Positions 36,555-47,220 of a stretch of DNA of 64,000 nucleotides are shown piece by piece (the first letter of the stretch is position 1; every line of letters begins with the position of its first letter). The position numbers and the translations under genes were made by a program. A model generated the notes under the pieces. The model made no database searches, had not been told where the DNA came from, and saw only the letters and a list, made by a program, of their open reading frames with translations. This DNA comes from Cheiracanthium punctorium (Eukaryota; Arthropoda; Arachnida; Araneae; Cheiracanthiidae), in assembly GCA_038373885.1 (NCBI GenBank), contig JAWZYV010012346.1, positions 1 to 64,000 of the forward strand, written 5' to 3'.

Positions 36555-37157
36555 TTAACCCTTTAACGCTCGGTGTCCTCGCCGTGAGGACATAAAACTC
36601 GGACGTTTTGACTGTTGTCAGTCACGTAGAGTACATTTGATTTCTATAAAAATACTTGAGGGTGACATAGTTACACGTGAATCCTTTACTTTTTAGCACA
36701 TCGTTTCCCGTAAAAATTGCCTATTATTTGTAAAACTGTCAGGATACTTTTAACAGCACTGGCATCTGCTGAAAAATGGAATAATACGATGGAAATACAT
36801 TGACATAGCATAGCTGCCAAATATTCCGAATTTATCGGACCATTTTTCACCTCTAATTTTTACTTAGCAAGTTAAGCTTGAAAAAAGTACAAATTTTCAG
36901 TTTAAAGTAAAACTGTTACGAAAGAATTATGGTAGAAAATTTTCCGATAAAATCAGAACAGTTGGCAGCTATGTTATAGAAGAACAGCTGTATAGACTGC
37001 CCAGTGCTGAAAAACAGGGCAGCCGTTGCCATCACCAGATTTAACTACCTGCAACATCGCGGTCGATCGAATCGTTCATCGCGAGCCGCAAATCTAAAGA
37101 TCATTTTTTGACACAACTGGCTGTGCGTTGTAAAATGGTAGTGCTTAAAAAGGTTAA
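36555..37157 (+). mobile_element. Diverged TTAA MITE family A with a covarying hairpin
   Basis: TTAA at 36555-36558 and 37154-37157. The left end CCCTTTAACGCTCGG and body words (GACGTTTTGACTGTTG, CTTTACTTTTTAGCAC, CAGGGCAGCCGTTGCC) identify family A. The subterminal hairpin is TGTCCTC (36574-36580), loop GCCGT, GAGGACA (36586-36592). Other copies have TGTTCCC / GGGAACA; the two base pairs that differ have changed on both arms. A second MITE (36809-36973) is nested inside. Confidence 0.8.
36809..36973. mobile_element. Small MITE nested in family A element
   Basis: 165 bp with inverted ends: CATAGCTGCCAA at the left and TTGGCAGCTATG at the right. The similarity extends to ATCGGA/TCCGAT and beyond, about 40 bp with mismatches. 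It interrupts family A sequence between the words AAATGGAATAA and AGAACAGCTG. No clean target duplication is visible; ATAG occurs near both ends. Superfamily unknown. Confidence 0.75.
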
Positions 37158-40100
37158 AAAAATACCCCACGAAAACAAAATTTTTACTGGATATTCTTAA
37201 AAGATCAAAGTTTCCCTCTTTAATTAATTAAAATAATATTTTCCCTAGAATTAAAAATTCATAAAGTTGAAACCTTAAAAGAGTTGTGATAATTACTGAA
37301 CCTTAACCCACTATGTATTTTTTTATAATCAAGGCTTACTCTAAAAATATAATAAATGACCTTTAAGATGTTTTTGAACGCATTCGAAAATTCTATTTTA
37401 CGTTTAAAAATTATTCAGCAGATTTAGATTATTTCAAAAGGTTTTTTTTAATTGTTCTCATTTGCGTATTCTACAAAGAATTTAACGGAATCTGAGAAAA
37501 GTGTTACGTTTTCATGATTGACGTTGAAAAGTGTGGAAAAGAAGGTTTCCTTTATTTAAAACAAATTTCTAATAAAGGAAAACAAAATGTTATATGGGTT
37601 ATGTTATGATACTTTTAATTTGGTTTAAAATATTTATTTTGAAGTACATTCGTCGCTTATAATAATATTCGTCGTGTAAAACTTATGGAATATTCCGTAT
37701 TCATTTTACAAAATTACTCATTTTCATATACGTATAATATTTAGTAGGTTTAGCGCAGTTTTTTGTTATATAACTTTATTCTTGAAATATACATAATATA
37801 TAAAGATATAAAAATATATTATTAAGGAGATAATATAATGCTTACAAAAATAAAATAGAAAATAGAAAACTACTTCTAAAAAGTAATGTACTGTTATTAC
37901 ATGAAATGATTAATGGTAATACAGTAGACTCGCGCTACAACACGATCTCACAAACACAAGTTTTTTAGCGCTATAACGCAATTTATCTTACGCGAGTGTT
38001 TTACAAGTAACGCATCTCAGAACTCCTAACGTGAACTCCCCGCCCGCAACACATGCGTCCAATACAATAATTTGGTGAAATTTAAGCGTTTCATCATAAG
38101 AGCTCAGAGCTATGTTTTTAACAAACTTGATAAGGGGCTATACAATACCAATAATAGCAAAGTACTATGTATTTATGCAATCAATGTTTCCTCTCTAAAT
38201 TCTATAGCGCCTGAAACGCGAACTTTCGAAGCAATTTTTTTCTCTTCAAGAGCCGTTGAAAAGTGGTTTAAGTCAAGCTATATTTATTTCATATCTCTGA
38301 GTTTTTTTTATGATGTAAGGTTGAAATTTGGTACATCACGTAATTAATTTATGGGGTACTTTCTACTAACTGGTAAATTTTTTGTATGGGGCCATATAAA
38401 AAGTTAAATTTTCCATTTATTTAAATTTAATCTCTGGAAAATTTATTCGTTGCCATAAAATTCTGTGTCTTTTCTTTACATAACTTCGTAATTTGTTGTA
38501 TATACCTACAATCAACATTTAAAGAATGATAACTTAAATCAGTGTTCTTGAGATAACCTGTATATTAGAAACGCAATCTGTTGGATTTATTTCAACACTT
38601 TGATGTGACTACGCTGATGACACTACGCTGTCATGGTATATAAGGAAAAAAATCCAGCAAATTACATTTATTTTATTTCATTTATTTATTGAGAAAACTG
38701 AGAAAAAAACGCTTTCTGGTAATAATGAATAAAAGTTTTCCTTGATGCTTTATATGTCAAACCTGCAGACCATAAAATGTAAAGTAAAATACTTTAATAA
38801 AAATAAATTTAGTTAATCTATTGTTTGTCTCATGTTACAATTGTTAACGATTTAAATATTAGTTCTAACGAGTACCTAATTTAAAAGCACACTCTAATAC
38901 TGGAATGAATAAAAAGTACATTAATAAAGAAAATGAAAAGTATATCGGTAAGTTCTGTATTAAGTTTTGTTTTGAAGAAACGTGTATTGGTGAATAAGGC
39001 TTTTTCAGGTAATTGAAAAATATGTTTTTATAGTTGTACTACAGAGGGGACAAACGGTGGTTTAATTTCAATTTTTAACTTCTTGAAAGTAATTCTTCAT
39101 CGTACCTTAATTCGTTTTCTCTCATTGTTGAGCAGAAATAACAGTCAATACTCTCCTTCTGTGTCCAGAAATGACAATGTACAATACTTTCAATCAAGAC
39201 AATTTTTTATTCCAGTCATGGTACCCTCTGTTAATCAAAACGCCCATGCATATTAAAATGAAAAACATTCAAACAATGTCTGATAATTAATAGCTATATT
39301 TAAAAAAGCAGTAAGAGTTTTGGAAGTAAAAATTAATAAAAAACCAAAAATAAGCACTTTAATAATTACTCACAAAATGATAAATAAATATATGCTCAAA
39401 TTATTAAAGATGTTTTAAAAGTATGTTACGTTTGTTTACGTTTTCAGGAGATTAATTCCGAATTTTAAAAAAATGTGCATAACTTTTTTTGATTTACACA
39501 TTTTCTGATAAAAAGCTAAATCATCTAATGGGTTTTAAAAAATAATTTTTCAATGCTTAGTTTTAAAAAGGAAATTTTTAAAACATAATTCTTTGTTATC
39601 ACTTAGAATAAACCATTAAGAATTTAATGTGTTTTCTTCGATGTTCTGCTTGGAAGAAGAGCTTTATTTATTTTCTTTTTAAGTGAAGTATTTGAGTGAT
39701 AAAAATATAAAAATAATGTATTGTTGATAAAAAGTCGGTTAAGGGCATTTTAAGCATTTTCTTTTCATTTTGAAGTCGTACTTCGCAAATAAATTTGTTG
39801 AAAGGGGAAAATTATTAGTGTTTACAAGTTGAAAAAGTTTGAGTGATATTTAAAAGATTTGTTTCTTCTTATCTCAGTGCCCCATAAGATGGATTTAAGA
39901 ATAGAAATAAATGCTACGAATTAAAATCCGAGATGTTCAAAGATTTTATTGTTAGATTATGATGCATAGTGTATGTAGCTATGAAAAATTAATTTTTAAT
40001 GCATGATATAGCTAAATAAAACAGGTTAAAATAATATCTGTTGTGTTGCTTGGTTCAAAAGAAATCTTACAGTTTTATGCGCATTCGAACACAAGTAAAA

Positions 40101-41424
40101 AGCAAAAATTATGAAAAAGTTAGGCAATAAAAAGCTAGTACATTGAAATGAAAAAAAGACCCTGAAATTTATTTAAAATATGAGAAAAAATATTAATGAA
40201 CATACATTGTATATACTAATGCATTAAGAAGTGATTTTTTTTTTATTGGTAAAGGTCCTTTGCGAAGGAATTGCGGTATTTAAATTCCTCATTGATCTCA
40301 AGTTTATCTGTTTTATTTACTTTGAAGAACATTCAAAAATCATCGGACAGATGCAGCAATGGTCACAAAAGAAGAACTCTGCGTGTTTGTAGCTACATGA
40401 GTGAATAGGTTAATCCCGGGTCAAAGTTTTGAATAGTGTAGTCTCAACGTTCCAATGGTGTATATTATACTGTCCAAACATATAATCGTATCTGTCAAAT
40501 GTTCCAATGCAACGAACTTTTCTTGTTAGAAAAGTTTCTTTTTTTCTTTTACGTTAAGCTTAAAAGACATCGTGGGAAAGAAATATCTACAATATTGAAA
40601 AAACATTACAAAATATGCCTTAAAAATGCGCGAATTTAATAACAGACTAACAGACATAAATAATCTTAATATAATCAATAAATAACAAATGTTCAAGTCT
40701 AACAAGGTTGTATTTGGCCTGCAATAGAAGTATATAAGTATACTACACACAAATAGAATATTGAATCGAGCTAATTATAATTAAGGAACTGCCATTATTA
40801 GTGTTCACATTTATTTACAAAAGGTTTATTAAAAAGTGCACTTTCAGTTGACAAAAAGGGCACTTTTGCCAATATTCCTTTGCATGATTCCTCTGTACAG
40901 CAAGTGTTCTTTTGAAAGGGCACTTTGCTAGGTATTTTCCCCTGCATTGTTCGCATAATATACAAACAAATCGCAACAAGACAATTCTTGCTTAATGTTA
41001 TTTAAGAATGCAGTATTCTTTGTACGTAAATACGTACTACAGCTAATCACTATTATCAATTAACATAAAATAGGTTGTTAGTGTTCATTATAAAAAAATC
41101 TTTCATGAAACTTATTAGTTTTAATCATAATAAGATAAAAACATTGTAATAATCAAAAACTGCTTTTTGTTTTCTTGAAAATAGTTATCATGATAAAAAA
41201 TGACCCACATTGAGGGGGTTGAGTGGTAGTAGCTCACAATTCCATCAAAATTATGTTTTTCCCCTAAAGAAAAGAATGATGCATTTTTTAAAAGTTACGA
41301 TTTGTTAAATGAATACTTGAAAAGGTGCAAGGCTGATTTTAAGTTCCTATATAGAGGAGGGAGCATCGGCACTAAAGCAAAAGGGGCAGTCAGCAACACC
41401 ATTTTAAAAATGGCGAACAGTGCC
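37158..41424. other. AT-rich stretch, possible Tigger-like end
   Basis: CAGTAGACTCGCGCTACAAC at 37922-37941 looks like a pogo/Tigger-type terminus, and CpG-containing sequence follows to about 38070; no opposite end was found. No host gene was recognised. Short direct repeats of GGGCACTTT occur around 40850-40930. Confidence 0.35.
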
Positions 41425-41800
41425 CTAACCCTTTAACGCGCAGTGTTCCCGCTCTGGGAACACCAAACTCTGACGTTTTGACTGTTGCCAGTCACGAAAA
41501 TAGATTTGATTTCTATAAAAATAGTTGCGGGTGACAAAGCTCCACGAGAATCCTTTAATTTTTAGCACATTTCCCGTAAAAAAATTGTCACGATTAATTT
41601 TAAACAGCACTGACATCTGCCTAAAAAGGAAGAATGCGAGAACAGCTGGATAGATTGCCCCATGCTTAAAAAAGGGCAGCCGTTGCCATCGCTCAACTAA
41701 ACTACCAGCAAGATGGCGGACGATCGAAACGTTCATCGTGTGCCACAGATCTAGAGCTTCTTTTTTGACGACAGCTGGCTGTGCCGGCACAGCCAGCTTT
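41425..41800 (+). mobile_element. TTAA MITE family A, left half
   Basis: CTAA (decayed TTAA, 41425-41428) then CCCTTTAACGCGCAGTG. The perfect subterminal hairpin is TGTTCCC (41444-41450), GCTCT, GGGAACA (41456-41462). The element runs on to GATGGCGGACGATCG and the central GGCTGTGC / GCACAGCC palindrome (about 41776-41795), after which it is lost. The 127-codon minus-strand frame here is a by-product. Confidence 0.85.
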
Positions 41801-42075
41801 CTGGGCACATTACATTTGATTTAGGCACATTAAATTTAGGAAACTTATTTTCGATAATGAATTGTAAAACTCTAACTTTGGCATATTTAGAAACAACTGC
41901 TTGAGATGATTGTTAGATTGCAATTCAATTAATTCAACCTGCAAATCGGACCTTACTGCTTCACAATTTACGTTGAAAGGCGTGGTAAAAATATCCAATT
42001 CCGTTTGAATAGCGCTGAAATCTTGAAATCTGCTTTCGAACTCAAAATGCACTTTTTTCAAGCCATCTTCATAAT

Positions 42076-43630
42076 GTCCAGAAAAGGACTCCCTGATTTC
42101 AAAATTAAATATCTCGAAAACAAAGATCGATACAGGAATGCAGTAAACGGTATGTTTATTGTGAAAGCTGTAAGAATTTTATACAGCAGTTTGAAATAAT
42201 AGTTGCAAAAGCTGCTAACAGATGGCGCTGTAATCGCCATACGTAATGCCTAGTATAAATCAGTTCCACTATTGAAGCGTGAAAGGAGGTTAGCGTACCG
42301 AAGGAAGAGATTAAAACCATGTACTCCATTGAACAACGCGTTTTTCTGGTGCTAGAGTACCACAGGTTAAAAGAGGGTCCTACGGCAACAAGGCGCAGTT
42401 TTCAAGCACGATTTAATTTTCCAAAAGGGCCCGATGCGAAAACCATTCGTACGCTCTTCGCCAAATTTCAACGAACAGGCAGCGTAACTGATGATCTAGT
42501 GAGGAAAGTAGGCCGCAAGCAAACTGCAGTTACGCCTGCAAATGTCGCCACAGTTTCTGGAATTATTCAGCAAAATCCAACGTCATCCGTCCGTAGAATT
42601 GCATCTGAGACTGGTTTGAAGCGTTCCAGCACGCATAAAATACTGAGAAAGAGCCTACACATGTTTCCATTCAAAATTCAAACTCACCAGGCCACACCCG
42701 TACGAGCTGTGCAACAAACTGTTGACTTTGCTAATCAGATGCACACAATGATTGATAGTGAAGGATTTGATGTTTGCTGCATCTGGTTTACAGATGAAGC
42801 ACACTTCCACCTGCATGGATTCGTGAATAAACGGAAGATTTTGGGGTTCCGAAAATCCATATTGGTGTGAAGCAAAACCCCTGTATTCTCCTAAAGTTAC
42901 TGCGTGGGCTGCAGTATGCAGCAGAGGCATTATTGGCCCTTTTTTCATTCGAGAAACGCTCACTAGTGAACGATACGTTGCAATTTTGGAACAATTTGTC
43001 GCCACACAGCAAGTGATAGAGAATCGACCACGTACTGAATGGTTTATGCAAGATGGAGCCCGACCACATCGTACCGAACAAGTGTTTCGCTTTCTTGATG
43101 AATGCTTCGGGAATCGAGTCATTGCTTTAGAATATTCCAAATTTACTGGTGCAGGCATGGACTGGCCTCCATATTCGCCGGATTTGACTCCCTGTGACTA
43201 TTTTTTGTGGGGCACATTGAAAGACATTGTCTACCCGAAGCATCCCGTCACGCTGGACGAGCTTGAATCGGCGATCTGTGTGGCATGTGAATCCATATCT
43301 GTTGAAACACTACGAAATGTGATGGCAAATTTCGTTCTTCGTTTGCGTCACCTCTGTAGTGTCAATGGTGAACATTTTGAAAACATTGTGATGTGATTTT
43401 TTGCAAAGAATGTTTTCATACGATTACTTCATTTATGTATGCTGATAATGAGCTGTACAGCGTACAGCGCCATCTGTTAGCAGCTTTTGTAACTATTATT
43501 TATAACTGCTGTATAAAATTCTTACAGCTTTCACAATAAACATACCATTTACTGCATTCCTCTATCGATCTTTGTTTTCGAGATGTTTAATTTTGAAATT
43601 ATGGAGTCTTTTTCTGGACACCCGGTATAA
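42076..43630 (+). mobile_element. IS630/Tc1/mariner-type transposon with about 150-bp inverted repeats
   Basis: Terminal inverted repeats run inward from TGTCCAGAAAAGGACTCC (about 42077) and from its counterpart ending GGAGTCTTTTTCTGGACAC (43602-43621). They continue through ATCTCGAAAACAAAGATCGA, GCAGTAAAYGGTATGTTTAT and GCTGCTAACAGATGGCGCTG, about 155 bp per side at roughly 93-95% identity. The right terminus shows ACCGGGTGTCC next to TA; the left has lost or changed its last few bases. The transposase lies between them. Confidence 0.85.
42319..43396 (+). pseudogene. Transposase with DDE/D domain, one frameshift
   Basis: The first frame (42319-42870, 183 residues) has an N-terminal helix-turn-helix of the DUF4817 type: SIEQRVFLVLEYHRL, TIRTLFAKFQRTGSV and RRIASETGLKRSSTHKIL. 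It then holds the first catalytic Asp in WFTDEAHF (residue 159). An extra base near 42835 shifts the frame. The protein continues without a stop to 43396 and carries the second Asp in WFMQDGARPH and the third in PPYSPDLTPCDYFLWG. Forty-seven residues lie between the last two aspartates, more than the 34 of mariner or Tc1. Cut-and-paste activity is expected of the family; this copy is broken only by the single frameshift, as far as can be seen. The start ATG lies about 80 bp inside the left repeat. Confidence 0.8.
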
Positions 43631-43659
43631 ATATATATATTCTTTCAATTTCCGTCGGA

Positions 43660-43753
43660 CCGGCTAATTAAAATTCCTTCCCCCCCCCGCGGGCCGGATA
43701 AAACGTTCCGGCGGGCCGGGTTTGGCCCGCGGGCCGTAGTTTGCCCATCCCTG
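43660..43753 (-). mobile_element. hAT terminus, GC-rich
   Basis: Read on the minus strand, it starts CAGGGATGGGCAAACTACGG, then CCCGCGGGCC repeats. This is the widely shared hAT end type CAGGG-TGGGCAAACT. The GC-rich body (GCGGGCCGG repeats) is sharply unlike the AT-rich flanks. It begins within about 30 bp of the transposon at 42076-43630. No second terminus was found. Confidence 0.65.
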
Positions 43754-43870
43754 GGTTAAAACATGCCAATAATGACCACTTTTCACTATAACAGACAAGC
43801 AAAAGCTCTAAAATAATATATACTTTATAAGAAGAGTGTGTTTTGTTCAGTAGCAGTCAAGAAATATTGA

Positions 43871-44000
43871 AGCCTCAGTGGTCGGGCGTTGCGCTGTAAT
43901 GAAAGAGGCCCAAGATTCGATTCTCGGGCTGTGTGAGGTTGACTTATCCTTTGAGTAGGTCAATAAAATAAGGATTATATTTGCTTGGAAAACTAAACAC
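43871..44000 (+). mobile_element. tRNA-derived SINE
   Basis: Starts AGCCTCAGTGGTCGGGCG (A-box region), with the B box AGATTCGATTCTCGG at 43913-43927. A short body ends in an A/T-rich tail. The tRNA-like fold is incomplete. Confidence 0.65.
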
Positions 44001-45399
44001 AACGTAGAGATGATCATCTAGCCAACGCATATGCTACAGTACGTGGCTATAAGTAATCCGCACATTGGTATTTACGTGAGTTGTCGAGCTACTGAGTTTA
44101 ATCGATCATGAAGTATTGTTTTCGAAAAGCTCCACTACGCGAGTGAATTGAAAATAAGAAAATGATTCTTATAAGCCATAGAGTATCGTAAAATACAAAG
44201 CAGGGAAATAATTAAACTAAGCTATGCTATATATATATATACAGAGTGATTCGCTATCACTGACAAACTTGCAGGGGGTGTAGGTATTACAGAGACGGTT
44301 CAGAATCACATAGCAATGCGGGGTCGGAAACGTCGTTTTCATGTACCTGTTAATAATCACTTGAGAGGAAGTGTTCAAGTGACAGTAAACTGTCCGACCA
44401 TGGTTTTTCAGAAACTAATCCCTCTTTCACCAACTGCACTTGATAAAAATTATTTCAGAATTGTCTCTTTCATTACATTTATGAAATTGTCTGAGAAGAG
44501 CCCATTGTTTATGAAACTTCGTTAAGAAATTAAACGCACACTTCAACCACCCCCTCTCTCTCTATATATATATATATGTACGTATGCATACTATGTTTTA
44601 AAAAATATCAATAAAATACAAAAAATGCTAATATGTTTGCAACATTTTGTAGCATATGCATGTTTTATCAAACATCTATGTTTTAAGATGGCGCCTGCTT
44701 CAGTATCTGAATTTTTTTTGTATAGGCACGATATATAAAATTTCTATTGAACCATTTTGATTGCAAAAAAATTCTTGTGAATTGAATAAAAATTTATTTA
44801 TATGTTTGACTGGTATTATCTTACTTTAACTAGAACAATTAAGGAAAACAAATATATACAATACATTCAGTAGTATTTAATTAAGATTGCACTATAATTT
44901 ACATAAAAATTCATCGTATTCATAAAACTTTGGAATGCATGCCTTTCTTAGACTACATTATTATTTAAAATGAATAATTCGGACTAATTTTATAAATAAA
45001 ATTTTCTTTTTAGAAGATGTGGAAGGCGGATTATGCATTTTTTATTCTTGAAATACAAATATAATGCGAAGAAAAACATTTTTACGATCATACAAAATAA
45101 ATTTTAGAAGTATAAAATACACATTTTAGTCTCACCTTCCTTTAAATCTTACTTAAAATTTTCTTACAAGAATTTTTTAAGTACTTGATATACACTGGTT
45201 ATTAAGAAAAATTTACAAACTCAACACTTTCACTCAAAAATCCTCTTTCACTCAAAATGTTACATATAGAATTTAAAGAAACTGACCGCAGTGTACAACA
45301 GATAGTAAACTATAAAATAACACGGAAAGAAATTACAAGACACATACAGAATTTAACATATTAGGTGTTACAGAATTTAACAAATGTATAAAATCAAAA
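44001..45399. other. AT-rich stretch without a recognised gene
   Basis: TATA microsatellites occur at about 44227-44241 and 44562-44577. The 69-codon frame at 44316-44525 has no motif. The words ATAGCAATG and CTGTTAATAATCAC recall 5609-5650, which hints at an old shared repeat. Confidence 0.35.
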
Positions 45400-45526
45400 T
45401 TGGATGCATCAGTTTGATATAGGAAAAGTGCTTTCAGTATGGAATATGATTCTCCCCAGAAGCAATACAACATCTACAGCGATCTGTGGTGCTGTCAATT
45501 ATGTGGTCTATCAGAAGCGAGAGCCA

Positions 45527-45561
45527 TTGCTTTTGCAAAGCAGTACGCTTTGCAAAAGCAA
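45527..45561. repeat. Perfect 15-bp inverted repeat and nearby CATTGCTTTTGC repeats
   Basis: TTGCTTTTGCAAAGC (45527-45541) and GCTTTGCAAAAGCAA (45547-45561) pair fully around AGTAC. Further copies of GCATTGCTTTTGC and TGCTTCATAAGCATTGC follow to 45618. The repeats sit at the 3' end of a Tc1 relic. Confidence 0.9.
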
Positions 45562-45599
45562 TTTACTGCTTCATAAGCATTGCTTTTGCATAAGCATTG

Positions 45600-46335
45600 C
45601 TGCTTCATAAGCATTGCAGGAAATCATCATCCATTGGCCCAGCACAAGGGCGCACATAAGCATCAAGAATGTCATTTCTATAGGTCTGAGCATTCACGGC
45701 TCCACGTGGAAGGACATGAAATTCTGTGCGTCACCCGAAGAAATTCCACCCCGAACACAGACACTGCCTTCTGCGTGTGCATCTCTTTTACGGATGTTTG
45801 AGGAAAATAACGGGTTCCAGGTTCTCTCCAAATCATACAAATCTACTATCCCTTTCTAGGCTGAACCTAGACTCTGTCGTAAAGAGGACAGCCCTCCACT
45901 GATTAGCCATCTAGTGGACATGTTGAAGTACGCACCTCAAACGCTCCCTTTTGTGGTGTGACGTGCAAGGTTGGGGGAACGTGCAAAGGCAACTATAGAA
46001 AAGTATTGGGGCACTTTCGTGAAGCCTTCTTTGCACGGTTGTTGTGAACATTAACCTTCCAGTGGCTGCAGCAAGGGAGGAACTGAGTGAAGTCGGAATT
46101 GCTGTTCTATTTCTTCAGACGCATATGACAAATATCGGTCATCGGTCTGAACGTAACAGTTGGCGATCCTTGGCTGAAACTCCTGGATAGCTAATCTGTT
46201 GTTAAAATTGTTTCCAAAGTTTATAAACCACAGAAAAACTGACATTTAACCATCTGGCCACTTGTGCCTGCCTCTGTCCTGCTTCTAGTCTTCCAATAAT
46301 TTTCTATAGTTGCCCTTCAGGCAAACGGTGCCTGA
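45600..46335 (-). pseudogene. Tc1-type transposase relic, heavily decayed
   Basis: The minus strand reads RLEAGQRQAQVARWLNVS (about 46300-46240), then KLWKQF, then TDDRYLSYASEE. Further on, after many stops, it reads RDAHAEGSVCVRGGIS (about 45795-45745) and PIEMTFLMLMCALVLGQW (about 45690-45635). These match, in order, the HTH, linker and catalytic-core blocks of Tc1-family transposases. The three catalytic residues cannot be recovered. This copy is much older than the one at 50035-51170 and belongs to another subgroup, since the N-terminal motif differs. Confidence 0.7.
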
Positions 46336-46998
46336 AGGTCATTGTGAGAGGAATTGGCTATACACGATTTCTAACCTTACAATCACAGCAAAAATTGGAG
46401 GACTTAGTTCAAACATGCAATTTTATGTTCCTAGAGAATTATTATTCTGGCTGCAACGCCACTAATTTGCCTATTGCAGACTTACTCAGCAACATTTATT
46501 TGACAACGTATTCCAATTTCATAAGGATTTATTTATTTTTGAGCGAGTTGTCGCTATTTTTGTGATTTTTCCTTAATTTCTCGAAACCGTGTTGTATGAG
46601 GCTAATATTTAAGTAGCTTAAGAGAAGCATTTCTTTCGGAATTCATTTTCCTTTTCAGTTGAAAGCACTGTTTTGTAAATGCATTATAATCCATGAATTA
46701 TTTATAAGCAATGGGAAAAAAAAAAACTTGGAATGAGTTCATATTAAAAAAAATACTGTTCGTGTCAGAAAAGATATAAATTAAAGCCGCGATTAAAATT
46801 ATTCAAAATTTTGCATATTTTTTGTGAAATGCGCGTATATATCTCTAACTTTCTCAGTTCACAAAATATGTCTGTGTCAAACTGCACTGTAACGCGACTG
46901 ACTGATAATTATAAATTTTACAAAATCGTGTAAATAGTGAAATTTTGGAACAGGAGAATGTTTACAAACATTTTAAACGAAACATTTTTTAAAAATTT
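46336..46998. other. AT-rich stretch without a recognised gene
   Basis: A 73-codon plus frame at 46344-46565 has no motif. Nothing else was seen. Confidence 0.4.
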
Positions 46999-47220
46999 CT
47001 TTCGGGTTGTGTAGTGGGTAGAGGGCCATTCTACTACACCACGGATCCTGTTCGATTCCGGTACGGGCTTGGGTGTAATTTCCTCCGTCCCTTTATAGGA
47101 GGCAACGCTGGTCCACCTATTAAAAAGAACCTCCATAATAAAGAGATCAGTAATTTTGGCCTTGGTAGTGGAAAATGTCTATAAATGGCAAGTGCCTACC
47201 ATTAGAAGAAATATTAAACT
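46999..47220 (+). mobile_element. tRNA-derived SINE, probably full length
   Basis: The head GTGTAGTGGGTAGAGGG (A box) is followed by CTGTTCGATTCCGG (B box, about 47049-47061). The body then contains TTTCCTCC, GGAGGCAACGCTGG and AATGGCAAGTGCC, and is followed by AT-rich sequence. Confidence 0.65.

Noticed and set aside
37922..38070. Tigger-type transposon
   Set aside because: A terminus-like sequence only; no second end and no transposase blocks.
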